Of a stretch of DNA of 64,000 bases, positions 52,450 through 61,102 are shown piece after piece; the first letter of the stretch is position 1; each line of letters starts with the position of its first letter. A program made the translations under genes and the position numbers. The notes under the pieces were generated by a model. The model was not told where the DNA came from and searched no databases. It saw only the letters and a program-made list of their open reading frames with translations. This DNA is from Thiogranum sp963752745 (lineage in GTDB: Bacteria; Pseudomonadota; Gammaproteobacteria; DSM-19610): the NCBI GenBank assembly GCA_963752745.1, contig CAVWAK010000024.1, positions 1 to 64,000 on the forward strand, read 5' to 3'.

Positions 52450-53230
52450 TTAATTGCAAGCAGGCCGCTTGCCCTGCTGCTGTGCCCTTTGCTGTAACTG
52501 TTGCGCGTTCGGAAGAATGGCGCTTAGGCCAGTGATGCGGGTACTGTGCGATGGGTGTGTGGACAGGAATTCCGGCGGTTGCGCACCGCCCGCGGCACTC
52601 ATGTTTCTCCACAGGGTGATGCTTTCCGCGGGGTTGAAGCCGGCCTTGGCCATCAGCTCCAGGCCGAGCCGGTCGGCTTCAGCTTCCTGGGTGCGGCTGT
52701 AGGGCATCAGGATGCCGTATTGTGCGCCGACCCCCAGCAGACCCATCATTGTGCGGCCGGTTTCGGTCTGTGGGCTGGCGAGCGCGCTGACCAGCCCCAG
52801 GCTCTGATCGACGGCAAACTGTTGGGATACCCGCTCGTTGGAATGGTGTGCCAATACGTGTGCGACCTCATGGCCGATAACAGTGGCCAGCTGGTCCTGG
52901 TTCTTCGCAACCTTGAGCAGGCCGCTGTTGACACCGATTTTTCTGCCGGGAAGCGCAAACGCATTCGCGGATTCGTCCTTGAATACGACAATCTCCCAGC
53001 TACCACCAACTTCGCGAGTGATGGCCTGTGCTACGCAATTGACGTAACGGCTTGCGGTTTTGCTGGTCATCCACCGGGGTTTCCTTTTTAATGTTTTCGA
53101 ACGCCTGCAGGCCCATCTGGGACATTTGACTTTCCGGCATGAGAATCAGCTGTGAGCGGCCGGTGGGGGAAGTGGCACAAGCGGCCAGCAAGGCAGCTGT
53201 GATTAGCAAAAATACCGGTATCTTGAACAT
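52450..53230 (-). pseudogene. M48 family metalloprotease lipoprotein (LoiP/YcaL-like), frameshifted
   Basis: The gene starts at the ATG at 53230 with a lipoprotein signal (MFKIPVFLLITAALLAACAT) and reads GRSQLILMPESQMSQMGLQA, FENIKKETPVDD. It then changes frame near 53070, again by what looks like one extra base, and continues as TASRYVNCVAQAITREVGGS, FKDESANAFALPGRKIGVNS, the zinc site IGHEVAHVLAHH and EAEADRLGLELMAKAGFNPA. About 260 residues in total, as in LoiP-type peptidases of outer-membrane quality control. Without the frame break it would be active; this may be a sequencing indel. Confidence 0.8.
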
Positions 53231-53388
53231 GACTTGCCTCGAAAAAAATAACAGGAACCTGGGAGGTTGAGCATACATACGGTTACCATCCAATGATTGG
53301 TATATTAGTGAAAAAAGTGCTTCGGCCCCACCTCTTTTTCGGATATTGGCGCTTGATGGCGCCTGGACAGGCTTGACTGAGCAAGATA

Positions 53389-53709
53389 GTGACTGGAACC
53401 TACGACGAGATTTATGCTGTGGTGTGTCAGATACCGGAAGGCCGCGTGGCAACCTATGGCCAAATCGCGCGCCTGATCAACCGGCCACGAGGCGCGCGAC
53501 AGGTTGGTTACGCCCTGGCAGCGCTGAGTGATGATAAACAGGTGCCCTGGCATCGCGTCGTGAATGCTCAAGGCGGAATAAGCCGTCGGGCGAAAGGTGG
53601 CTATGAAGAATACCAGCAGATCCTGCTGGAGAGCGAAGGCGTCACATTTGATGAGAGTGGCAGAATTGATTTGTCGCGCTACTTATGGCGTTCACCTGAT
53701 TGTACTTAG
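53389..53709 (+). CDS. alkyltransferase-like DNA-binding protein (MGMT family, ATL)
   Basis: A 106-residue protein with the MGMT/Ada C-terminal DNA-binding fold: YDEIYAVVCQIPEGRVATYG, QIARLINRPRGARQVGYALA. At the active site it has VPWHRVVNAQGGIS: the alkyl-acceptor Cys of PCHRV is replaced by Trp, which defines alkyltransferase-like proteins. ATLs bind O6-alkylguanine and hand it to nucleotide excision repair instead of repairing it directly. The start is a GTG. It is divergent from the M48 gene. Confidence 0.88.
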   Translation: MTGTYDEIYAVVCQIPEGRVATYGQIARLINRPRGARQVGYALAALSDDKQVPWHRVVNAQGGISRRAKGGYEEYQQILLESEGVTFDESGRIDLSRYLWRSPDCT

Positions 53710-53730
53710 GGTCAGTGCAAGAAAATCCAT

Positions 53731-53757
53731 TGGGAGTTTTTACTCTGCCCCCAATTA
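53731..53757. repeat. copy 1 of a REP-like short repeat
   Basis: GGAGTTTTTACTCTG, then a C-run and AATTAC, is nearly the same as the sequence at 56963-56989. It lies in the 45-bp gap after the ATL gene. Short GTCAGAGTAAAAACTCC-type sequences of this kind recur in intergenic DNA of many gammaproteobacteria. Confidence 0.6.
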
Positions 53758-54945
53758 CTGTGAGTTGACAGACAGACGCATTAACGCCTGGTTCTGGTCA
53801 ATGAAAAACTGAAAATGCTTCAGGAAGTTCATGCCAAGCAGCCCGTCAATAGAGGGTGAGCCGGCTAAATCAAGAACGCCGACCTCCAGGTTGCTGACCT
53901 GCCAGTCATCCACGGTAAGTGAGTCGAGTCTGTAGACGGAGGCGGTCACCTGCCCGTTGGCGGTACTGAAAACATGTTGCACGCCGGTCTTGCTGTAGCG
54001 GATACCGCTGCGATCAAGTGCAGCGGGTGTCAATATGGTCATGCTGGCGCCGGTATCGATCAGCAGGCGGACGGGTTTTGCATTGTTTATCCGCGCATCA
54101 ACGAGAAAATGATCGCCTCGACGAATCAACGGTACGCCAGTCATCTCAACCACTGGTACCGCTACCTCGTGTTGTTCTTCCGGCTCGGCCTGCTGCAGTT
54201 GGGCCAGCAAGGCTTGTGCCCTGGAGCCGACATCCGGATCGTGTACTACCAGCATTAACGAACGGCGGGCGTTATTAGTGTCATTGAGGGCCAGTTGTGC
54301 CGATGCAAGGCCAATAAAATGGGGTGCGTAGCTCGGCTCCAGTTGCGTGAGATGTTGGTAAAGTTCCAGTAAGCCGTTGTGATCGCCGCTCTGCGCAAGG
54401 ACATTCACCTGATCTGTTACGACCGTCCGGAGGCGCTTTGTCAGCTGGTCCAGCACGTCTGGACGGTAGGCATAACCGATGGCCTCGAATAGTTGATCGA
54501 CAGATGCCCGAAAGTCTTTCTGCCGGTGATAGATGTCTGCGAGCAGCATGCGTGCCTCCACATCACGAAATTCGGCGACCAGATAGAGTTGCAGCAGTTG
54601 TACTGCCTGGGAGTAGTGATGTTGTGCAACGTGTGTTCTGGCGCTCGAAAGAATGATCTGCCTGGCTCGTTGCGCGGAAGCTTCATCCACTTCATCCAGC
54701 AACGCTTCGTAGCGCTCGATTGCAGCCGGGTACGCCTTCAAATCCAGTAGCTGAGACAGTTCGTCGACCGGACTCGACAGTACATGCGCAGTTTCGTCGC
54801 CTTGAGGTTCGGCTTGCGCCTGCAGCGGAACCGGTTTTACCTTACTGCGGGATAACTCCGGTTCAAGCTGCCAATGGTCATGCGAGTACCAGCCGGCAGC
54901 CCAGCCCGCTGCAATCAGCAATAACCAAACGGTGAGTTTGCGCAT
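53755..54945 (-). CDS. retropepsin-like aspartic protease with TPR repeats
   Basis: A 396-residue protein with an N-terminal membrane anchor or signal (LTVWLLLIAAGWAAGWYS). Residues about 60-250 form TPR-like helices (YPAAIERYEALLDEVDEASA, YSQAVQLLQLYLVAEFRDVE). The C-terminal 130 residues carry a pepsin-like single-domain protease: FLVDARINNAKPVRLLIDTG followed by ASMTILTP, and SIDGLLGMNFLKHFQFFIDQ, with catalytic DTGA. Bacterial members of this class (gag-asp type) are believed to dimerise in the periplasm. The substrate is unknown. Confidence 0.87.
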   Translation of the reverse strand: MRKLTVWLLLIAAGWAAGWYSHDHWQLEPELSRSKVKPVPLQAQAEPQGDETAHVLSSPVDELSQLLDLKAYPAAIERYEALLDEVDEASAQRARQIILSSARTHVAQHHYSQAVQLLQLYLVAEFRDVEARMLLADIYHRQKDFRASVDQLFEAIGYAYRPDVLDQLTKRLRTVVTDQVNVLAQSGDHNGLLELYQHLTQLEPSYAPHFIGLASAQLALNDTNNARRSLMLVVHDPDVGSRAQALLAQLQQAEPEEQHEVAVPVVEMTGVPLIRRGDHFLVDARINNAKPVRLLIDTGASMTILTPAALDRSGIRYSKTGVQHVFSTANGQVTASVYRLDSLTVDDWQVSNLEVGVLDLAGSPSIDGLLGMNFLKHFQFFIDQNQALMRLSVNSQ

Positions 54946-55040
54946 AATTCTCGAGAAATACCCACACAGCCAGTGTAAAGTTCGGATTGTCCCACGAAAA
55001 CAGGTTCTGACTCCATTGAGGCCTTTACCGCTGGCCGAAG

Positions 55041-56678
55041 CTACCCGGTTTTCGCCGCCTGGCGGACCTTCGCGATACGTGAGGGGCTGGTACTGACGGT
55101 AGCAATACCGGCCTGCATTATACGGCAGGTTAAATCGGGATTACCGGCCAGCTCGCCACAGATGGCCATCGGCTTACCTGCCAGCCTGGCGACCATTGAT
55201 AATTGTTGTATCAATTCCCAGAGCAGGGTATCGGTTTCGAAACGGGTTTGATCGGCCATCCCGCCGCCACCCCTGTCTTCGCCAAACAGGTACTGAACGA
55301 GGTCATTGGTGCCAATACAGCCGAAGTCCGCTACTTGCATAATCTGTGATGCCGCCAGGCAGGCAGCAGGTACTTCAAACAGCACGCCATGCTGTAAGCC
55401 ATTTGGCTGCATGTCGGCTACCGCCTGATCGAACAAGGATCGTAATTCAAGAAACTGGCCGACGTTGACAATCATCGGGTAGAGAATGTGAATGGGCCCA
55501 TGTTGACTGGCACAAGCGAGCGCCCGGGCCTGTTCCCGCAACAGTTCCGGGTGGGCCAGCAGTAAACTGGCACCGCGTTGTTGCGCCACTGTATCAGCCT
55601 GCTGCGTTGTGCCCAGCCATTCCGCGGTTTTGTCGGCACCCAGATCCAGGAGCCGGATACAGACCGGCTTGCCCTCCATGGCCCTGATCACTTCGCTGTA
55701 GCGAGCTGCCTGCTCTGCCTCGTTCAACAGCCTGCCTGCTACCAGCAGTTCCATTTCCGTCCGGTACAGACCGACGCCTTCTGCGCCAACTGCAATGGCA
55801 TCATGCACATCCGCAGACTGTACGATATTGGCCATAACCTTTAACCCGGGAACCGGCTCGCTTTTCTCCAGGCGTTGCCCGCCAGCCATTAATGCGGATT
55901 GATAGCGGGACAGGGTTTGTTCCGTGGGGTCGAGGATAACTTCGCCGTTATCCCCATCGACGAGGATCTGTGCGTGCAGCGGAATGCTGGCGGGCAGTTT
56001 CTGGATGTTGCTAACGACCGGGTAACCCAGTGCTCGCGCCAGGATAACAGCGTGGCAATTCGGTCCCGCTTTTTCAACGATGTAGCCAATCGTATGCTTG
56101 TCGGTCTCAATCGGCAGACTTGCGCTTATTTCCGCGCCAACGAGGATATGATCATTGCCCTGCTTGCAGTGCCCGACATTGCAATCGGCCATATCCCTGC
56201 AATGGCGGCAGCCCACCCTGCGGTTAAGGTGAGCCAGCAAGGCCTGCTGGATTTCCTGAATATCGGCTACGCGTTGCTGCAGATACTCCGAGTCAGCGTC
56301 ACCGATCTGTTTGATGTAGAGATTCAGTTCGGCCTCGACGGCGTCTTCAGCGCTACAGCCTTTCGTTTCGATGACCTGCAGGAGCTGTGAACGCAAGGAT
56401 TCGTCGGCGAGCATCAAACGATGCGCTTCGAAGATTTCCGCGTACTCCGCTCCCAGTTTTGCCTCTGCATTACGGGCCAGCATCGAGCGCTGATCTACAA
56501 GCCACTTGAGGGAATTAATTAGACGTTGGGTTTCGCGCTCTGGCTCTGCCTGAGGTGCTGAATCGGGTACGGCGTCGTGCATTTCATAGACGCACGCCCG
56601 CCCGATAGCGACGCCCGGTGCGAGGGGGATGCCTTTCAGCCGTGTCTCAGTAGACAGACGACGCCTGGAGCTAACCAT
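55041..56678 (-). CDS. phosphoenolpyruvate-protein phosphotransferase (PTS enzyme I homologue)
   Basis: A 545-residue enzyme I. N-terminal LKGIPLAPGVAIGRACVYEM; the phospho-His site GPNCHAVILARALGYPVVS near residue 209; and the PEP-binding barrel with GAEGVGLYRTEMELL, CIRLLDLGADKTAEWLG, GCIGTNDLVQYLFGEDRGGG and the catalytic Cys in ICGELAGNPDL near residue 510. It lacks the GAF domain of PtsP. Unusually, residues 157-171 hold four Cys and two His (C-x2-C-x5-C-x4-C) just before the phosphohistidine domain's strand. No HPr or EII gene is nearby, so a regulatory PTS is likely. Confidence 0.88.
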   Translation of the reverse strand: MVSSRRRLSTETRLKGIPLAPGVAIGRACVYEMHDAVPDSAPQAEPERETQRLINSLKWLVDQRSMLARNAEAKLGAEYAEIFEAHRLMLADESLRSQLLQVIETKGCSAEDAVEAELNLYIKQIGDADSEYLQQRVADIQEIQQALLAHLNRRVGCRHCRDMADCNVGHCKQGNDHILVGAEISASLPIETDKHTIGYIVEKAGPNCHAVILARALGYPVVSNIQKLPASIPLHAQILVDGDNGEVILDPTEQTLSRYQSALMAGGQRLEKSEPVPGLKVMANIVQSADVHDAIAVGAEGVGLYRTEMELLVAGRLLNEAEQAARYSEVIRAMEGKPVCIRLLDLGADKTAEWLGTTQQADTVAQQRGASLLLAHPELLREQARALACASQHGPIHILYPMIVNVGQFLELRSLFDQAVADMQPNGLQHGVLFEVPAACLAASQIMQVADFGCIGTNDLVQYLFGEDRGGGGMADQTRFETDTLLWELIQQLSMVARLAGKPMAICGELAGNPDLTCRIMQAGIATVSTSPSRIAKVRQAAKTG

Positions 56679-56962
56679 GGGGCACCATTCAGACGACCCT
56701 GGAGAGTGCGGGCCTTCACAGGTATTGAATATTCACACACCGTGCCGTTCCTCCCTTCAATATATATGGGATTATACCTTTTTTTCTGGACCAACAATAG
56801 CTTATCTGGAGCAAGGTGTTGAGAACTGAGTCTCAAAAACAGTAGCGGACCGAGCTTCTCCACCTTCCGGCAGTCTGTGACCTGGCCCTACCATGATTTC
56901 ACCGGGAGGCTTATCGATACGTGTAATTAGGTCGTTGCCGTTCTTCAAGACTGTGTGTTCGC

Positions 56963-56989
56963 GGAGTTTTTACTCTGACCCCAATTTAC
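56963..56989. repeat. copy 2 of a REP-like short repeat
   Basis: GGAGTTTTTACTCTGACCCC followed by AATTTAC is the partner of the sequence at 53731-53757. It lies 50 bp upstream of ndk in a 360-bp gap (56679-57038) that otherwise shows no gene; promoters for ndk and the enzyme I gene presumably lie there. Confidence 0.6.
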
Positions 56990-57038
56990 GCCATGCTATG
57001 CGACCTTCTTTATCTCAGGCTGATGTGGAGACCTGGAC

Positions 57039-57470
57039 ATGGCCATTGAACGCACCTTCTCGATTATCAAGCCCGATGCCGTTGCCAAAAACGTAATCGG
57101 GGAAATCTATACCATCTTTGAAAAAGCCGGTTTGCGTATTGTGGCTGCGAAAATGCTGCAGTTGAGCCGGGAACAGGCGGAAGGTTTCTATGCCGTACAC
57201 AAGGAACGACCGTTTTTCGGCGAACTGGTTGAATTCATGACCTCCGGACCGGTGATGGTCCAGGTGCTGGAAGGCGAGAACGCCATTGCTGTAAACCGCG
57301 AAGTGATGGGGGCGACCAATCCTGAAGACGCGGCACCCGGTACTATCCGCGCAACCTTCGCCGAGACCATTGATGCGAATGCGGTTCACGGTTCAGATGG
57401 GCCGGACACAGCAAAAACCGAAATCGCGTATTTTTTCAAAGACGCAGAGATCTGCAATCGGATTCGTTAA
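57039..57470 (+). CDS. ndk: nucleoside diphosphate kinase
   Basis: This enzyme transfers the gamma phosphate between nucleoside triphosphates and diphosphates. It has 143 residues, the standard length. The sequence has AIERTFSIIKPDAVAKNVIG, VHKERPFFGELVEFMTSGPV and the active-site NAVHGSDGPDTAKTEIAYFF with the phosphoacceptor His. The ATG at 57039 follows GGAGACCTGGAC. A perfect 21-bp inverted repeat lies 10 bp after the stop codon. Confidence 0.97.
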   Translation: MAIERTFSIIKPDAVAKNVIGEIYTIFEKAGLRIVAAKMLQLSREQAEGFYAVHKERPFFGELVEFMTSGPVMVQVLEGENAIAVNREVMGATNPEDAAPGTIRATFAETIDANAVHGSDGPDTAKTEIAYFFKDAEICNRIR

Positions 57471-57480
57471 CCGAACCCGA

Positions 57481-57539
57481 CAAAGGGGTCAGTACCCTTT
57501 ATCACCCTTTTCTCCGGGTAAAGGGTACTGACCCCTTTG
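57481..57539. terminator. long inverted repeat between ndk and the chemoreceptor gene
   Basis: Arms at 57481-57501 and 57519-57539 are perfect 21-bp reverse complements (the left arm starts CAAAGGGGTCAGTACCCTTT) with a 17-nt spacer. The position between two convergent genes fits a bidirectional terminator. The GGGGTCAG core also matches REP-like palindromes, so it may be a mobile repeat captured as a terminator. Confidence 0.7.
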
Positions 57540-57566
57540 CTGTACGTGGCTTCAGGTGAGTACCTG

Positions 57567-59474
57567 TCAGACCTTGAACATACCAACAATCGACTGCAGC
57601 TGATTCCCCAGCTGGGCCAGGTCTTCTGAAGAGCGGGCTGTTTTTTCACTGCCATCTGCGGTTTCGTCAGCGACTACGCCGATATTGACGATATTGCGGT
57701 TGATCTCTTCGGCAACCGCGCTCTGTTCTTCGGCGGCGCTGGCAATCTGCATGTTCATATCGTTGATCGACGAGACGGCATAGTTGATAGTGCCGAGCGA
57801 GCTGCCGGCGTCACCGGCCTTGCTGACACTGGCCGAAGCCAGTTCACAGCCGGATTCCATGGCCGTAACCGCATTGCGCGCGCCTCCCTGCACCTTCTCA
57901 ATCATCTGCTGGATTTCCTGGGTCGATGTCTGGGTGCGTTGTGCCAGGGTACGTACTTCGTCGGCAACTACCGCGAAACCGCGTCCCTGCTCACCGGCGC
58001 GTGCCGCTTCGATAGCGGCGTTCAATGCCAGAAGGTTGGTCTGCTCAGCAATACCGCGGATCACATCCAGCACGCCACCGATGGCTTCGCTGTCCGCTGC
58101 CAGCTGGTTAATGACCTCCGCTGCGCCCTGGACTTCGTTGGCCAGTACCTGAATCGACTGAATAGTATCATCGACCACCCCCTTACCGGCGCTGGCTTCA
58201 TCATTGGCTTCGCGCGCGGCTTCGGCAGCCGCAGCGGCATTGCGGGCGACTTCCTGTACGGTAGCGGCCATTTCTGTCATGGCAGTCGCCACCTGGTCGA
58301 TTTCCATTTTCTGGCGCTGCACGCCATCACGCGTCTGAGTGGTGACACTACTGAGTTCATCGGCGGAAGCCGCCAATTGATCGGTGGAGCCGCTGACCTC
58401 TTTAACCAGTTCCTGGATTCGGGAGGCAAATGCGTTAAAACCGCGAGCCATGATGGTCACTTCATCATTGCCACGGGCAGCCAGGCGCTGAGTCAGATCG
58501 CCCTGACCGCTGGCAATATCGTTCATGCTGGTCGCCGCACGCTGCAGTGGGCCGACAATACTACGGCTGACAATCCCGAACAGGAGCAGACCGGCTACCA
58601 GGGTGAACAGTGCAATGGCTACCAGCTTGTTACGTCCATTGGCAAGCTGAGAGAGGTATTCCGAACGATCCATCGCCAGCTCTATTACAGCTACTACTTT
58701 ACCGCTGAAATCATGTACCGGCGCCAGGTAGACCGCGTAAGGAACATCTTTATTGCTGGCGTCACCAACCACTGACTGGCCGTACATGGCCGACTCAATC
58801 GCTTCGGAATCGGCCGATGCGGCATCCCAGGTTGAGGCATACGTTTTGAAGCCACTATCACCCCGTACATAAAGGGTCGCCTCGACACCATTTTGATCCT
58901 TGAAGGAAGTCAGCAGCTTATCACCGAGGGTTAAACCGAACTCCACCGAGCCGATATGGCGGCCGGCGTGTTCGACAGGATAAACGCCGCGAATGCCCAA
59001 TCCCGCTACGCCTTTTTCAACGCCCTGTATCGGCTGTTTGGTCTGATTGACTTTCACCACAGTATGGCGGAAAGACGATAAGTCATCGCCGAACTTCTCC
59101 GGTTTGTGGACTCTCAGGAATGAATGGGCATTTGGCTGGTGAAACTGAAACTGTTTAACACCATACTGTTTTTTCAGGTCGGCGTAGGAATCCTGGACTA
59201 TCGTTAACAATCCGTCGCGATCGCCCTCGGCGAACGCGGCTCCAACCTGCGGCAAACCGGCAACCAGTGCGCTCTGCATGACTGCAATACGTCCCTGGCT
59301 TTCTATCAGGCCGTTAAAGCTCTTGTAATAACCGGCAAGTTCCCTTTGTTCAGCATCCTCAACAACCGCAGAAAAATCGCTCAGAGAACTCGCCAGGACA
59401 GCCATGATAGCGAGTGAAAAGGTAATGGCGAACGCCACGCTGACACGTATGCCGATTTTGAACTGTCTAAACAA
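57567..59474 (-). CDS. methyl-accepting chemotaxis protein with a Cache-type sensor
   Basis: A 635-residue chemoreceptor. A TTG start at 59474 is chosen because GGAGG stands 6-10 bp before it and the protein then begins with the membrane helix VSVAFAITFSLAIMAVLASS. A periplasmic Cache-like domain follows (about 40-275: FHQPNAHSFLRVHKPEKFGD, IGSVEFGLTLGDKLL), then helix LVAIALFTLVAGLLLFGIVS, HAMP (GPLQRAATSMNDIASGQGDL), and a signalling domain with hairpin tip QTNLLALNAAIEAARAGEQG and RGFAVVADEVRTLAQRTQTS. No CheB/R-docking pentapeptide is seen at the C-terminus. Confidence 0.93.
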   Translation of the reverse strand: MFRQFKIGIRVSVAFAITFSLAIMAVLASSLSDFSAVVEDAEQRELAGYYKSFNGLIESQGRIAVMQSALVAGLPQVGAAFAEGDRDGLLTIVQDSYADLKKQYGVKQFQFHQPNAHSFLRVHKPEKFGDDLSSFRHTVVKVNQTKQPIQGVEKGVAGLGIRGVYPVEHAGRHIGSVEFGLTLGDKLLTSFKDQNGVEATLYVRGDSGFKTYASTWDAASADSEAIESAMYGQSVVGDASNKDVPYAVYLAPVHDFSGKVVAVIELAMDRSEYLSQLANGRNKLVAIALFTLVAGLLLFGIVSRSIVGPLQRAATSMNDIASGQGDLTQRLAARGNDEVTIMARGFNAFASRIQELVKEVSGSTDQLAASADELSSVTTQTRDGVQRQKMEIDQVATAMTEMAATVQEVARNAAAAAEAAREANDEASAGKGVVDDTIQSIQVLANEVQGAAEVINQLAADSEAIGGVLDVIRGIAEQTNLLALNAAIEAARAGEQGRGFAVVADEVRTLAQRTQTSTQEIQQMIEKVQGGARNAVTAMESGCELASASVSKAGDAGSSLGTINYAVSSINDMNMQIASAAEEQSAVAEEINRNIVNIGVVADETADGSEKTARSSEDLAQLGNQLQSIVGMFKV

Positions 59475-59691
59475 TTTGCACCTCCATGTTTGAATGCCTG
59501 TGCGCGGCATAGCGGCAGGAATTAACAGGGTATTACCATTTTTAAAAGAGGGGTATAGAGGGCCGGGAATTTGGCCAATTTCAGTCAGTGGGGATATTTA
59601 TGATTACATGGTAAAAATCGTGTCGACCAAACGGCAAGGGGGTGATGACAAATGAGAAAGATTTCGGCCTGCCATCGCCCCCGCTGTCTAA

Positions 59692-60195
59692 TCAGGGAAA
59701 TGCCGGAATAGTCGGTTCGGTGCCTTCGAAGTCCGCTTCCGGGTGGTGTTTTCTAATGGCTTCCTGAATCGAATCGACACGGTCCTTCGGTACATCAACC
59801 AGCATCAGAATCTGGCCGGCCTCCACTGCATCCTCGAATTGCTTGACGTGGGTGTTATCCACGTCCATGCCTATCATGCCGCCCAGCCAGGCACCCATGC
59901 CGGCACCAGCCAGTCCCATTGCCAGTAACGCGCCACCGGCGACGACCACGCCTGGCATCGCGATGGCTACCAGCCCGGCAACAACACCCGTGGCGCCTCC
60001 CAGAGCGGTACCGCGCTCCACGGCGGGGACGAAATCACTCTTTTGTATCAGCGATGCTTCTGGCAAATCCCCAAGCTCGGTGCCTTCTCGAGCGATAACG
60101 TGAATCTGCTTTTCCGTAACCCGGGCGAGCAGCAGTTCGTCCACGACTTTATGGGTGGCACTCAGATTCGGTAACAGGAAATAAAGACGTCGCAC
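59692..60195 (-). CDS. DUF1269-like protein with a glycine-zipper membrane segment
   Basis: A 167-residue protein. The N-terminus (RLYFLLPNLSATHKVVDELL) resembles a ferredoxin-like alpha/beta domain of DUF1269 and general-stress-protein-17M types. The middle is Gly/Ala-rich and hydrophobic (GGATGVVAGLVAIAMPGVVV, GGALLAMGLAGAGMGAWLGG), a glycine zipper. The end returns to the alpha/beta pattern (QILMLVDVPKDRVDSIQEAI) with HHPEADFEGTEP. Related proteins are stress-linked, but the function is unknown. AAAGGAG precedes the start. Confidence 0.8.
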   Translation of the reverse strand: MRRLYFLLPNLSATHKVVDELLLARVTEKQIHVIAREGTELGDLPEASLIQKSDFVPAVERGTALGGATGVVAGLVAIAMPGVVVAGGALLAMGLAGAGMGAWLGGMIGMDVDNTHVKQFEDAVEAGQILMLVDVPKDRVDSIQEAIRKHHPEADFEGTEPTIPAFP

Positions 60196-60288
60196 GGTTG
60201 CTTTCTCCTTTTGGGGTAGCTCGAAAGGCTACTATATTGTCTGTTTTCAGTCAGGGTACGGGCGCGGCCATCGCTGAATAATCTCGCA

Positions 60289-60549
60289 GAGGCCGGTAAA
60301 TAACGCCTGAGTGAAGGCGGGGACCTCCCCGCTTGCGAATTCGGCGACCGGTACTTCCCCGGTCCTTTCATCGGCTTAAGCTTGTTAACTTTGCCGCTAG
60401 CCTTTAGACGCTTTCATCACTCAGGTGGTGTACCCGGCAGAGCATGGTATGAGTGGTAACATTCTCACTCCTGATCGCAGCGCTCTCAGACTCTCCTGAC
60501 TCGTCTTGCGCGATCCCATGTTACGGGGCCACATAACAAGTATAGACCA
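60289..60549. repeat. copy A of a ~260-bp non-coding element
   Basis: It shares its whole length with 60825-61084: it begins GAGGCCGGTAAA, ends AAGTATAGACCA, and has long identical blocks such as GGCGACCGGTACTTCCCCGG and CATGTTACGGGGCCACATAA. It holds possible hairpins: GCGGGGA with TCCCCGC near 60320, and CCTGAGTGA near 60307 with TCACTCAGG near 60416. The strand of activity is unknown. No start codon or ribosome-binding site supports a protein. Confidence 0.8.
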
Positions 60550-60824
60550 AGGGAATCAGACGGGTAGGGCAGTAATTATTTAATTAAGTCGGTAACAAAA
60601 CAGAAAAGTTCCGATTTGTCACCGAATTCATTTTTCAGGTTCTAATCAGAAACGTTTGGCCTGAAATGAATCCAGTGCCTGCCATGCACCGAACTATTTT
60701 CTGTTTCTTGTTCCGGGTTATTCGGACGGTTTTTCTGCGTGGTTACTGATAGCCGGGTTGATTTGTTTGATAACCGCCTCGAGCTGAAATGGATTGGCGA
60801 AAAATCCGTCACGGCGGTGATGTG

Positions 60825-61084
60825 GAGGCTGGTAAATGAGACCCGAGTGAAGGCGGGAGTTCTACCCGCTTGCGAATTTGGCGACCGGTACTTCCCCGGC
60901 TCTTTCTTTCGGCCCAAGCTTAAGCTTGCCGCTTGCCTTTAGACGCTTCAATCACTCAGGTGGTGTACCCTGCAGAGCACAGTATGAGGGGTGAGATTTC
61001 CACCCTTACTCGCAGTGGTGCCAGGTCTTCCTGACGCCTTTTGCGCGATTCCATGTTACGGGGCCACATAAAAAGTATAGACCA
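60825..61084. repeat. copy B of the ~260-bp non-coding element
   Basis: A diverged second copy in the same orientation. Where it differs from copy A the hairpins appear to be kept: GCGGG...CCCGC replaces GCGGGGA...TCCCCGC, GGGGTG...CACCC replaces a GAGTG-based stem, and the outer GAGTGA...TCACTC pairing remains. That would be the behaviour of a structured RNA or of a repeat needing DNA hairpins. The 60550-60824 spacer has only an open frame on each strand that I do not accept as genes. Confidence 0.8.
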
Positions 61085-61102
61085 CGATAACCAGATTGCT
61101 AA

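Noticed and set aside
60642..60917. 91-residue minus-strand frame containing PGKYRSPNSQAGR
   Set aside because: The peptide recurs in the repeat's other copy, but the frame is not preserved as a whole between copies. The DNA conservation extends outside it, so a structural element is likelier than a protein.
60739..60942. 67-residue plus-strand frame across the start of repeat copy B
   Set aside because: No ribosome-binding site, and the corresponding frame is not kept in copy A.
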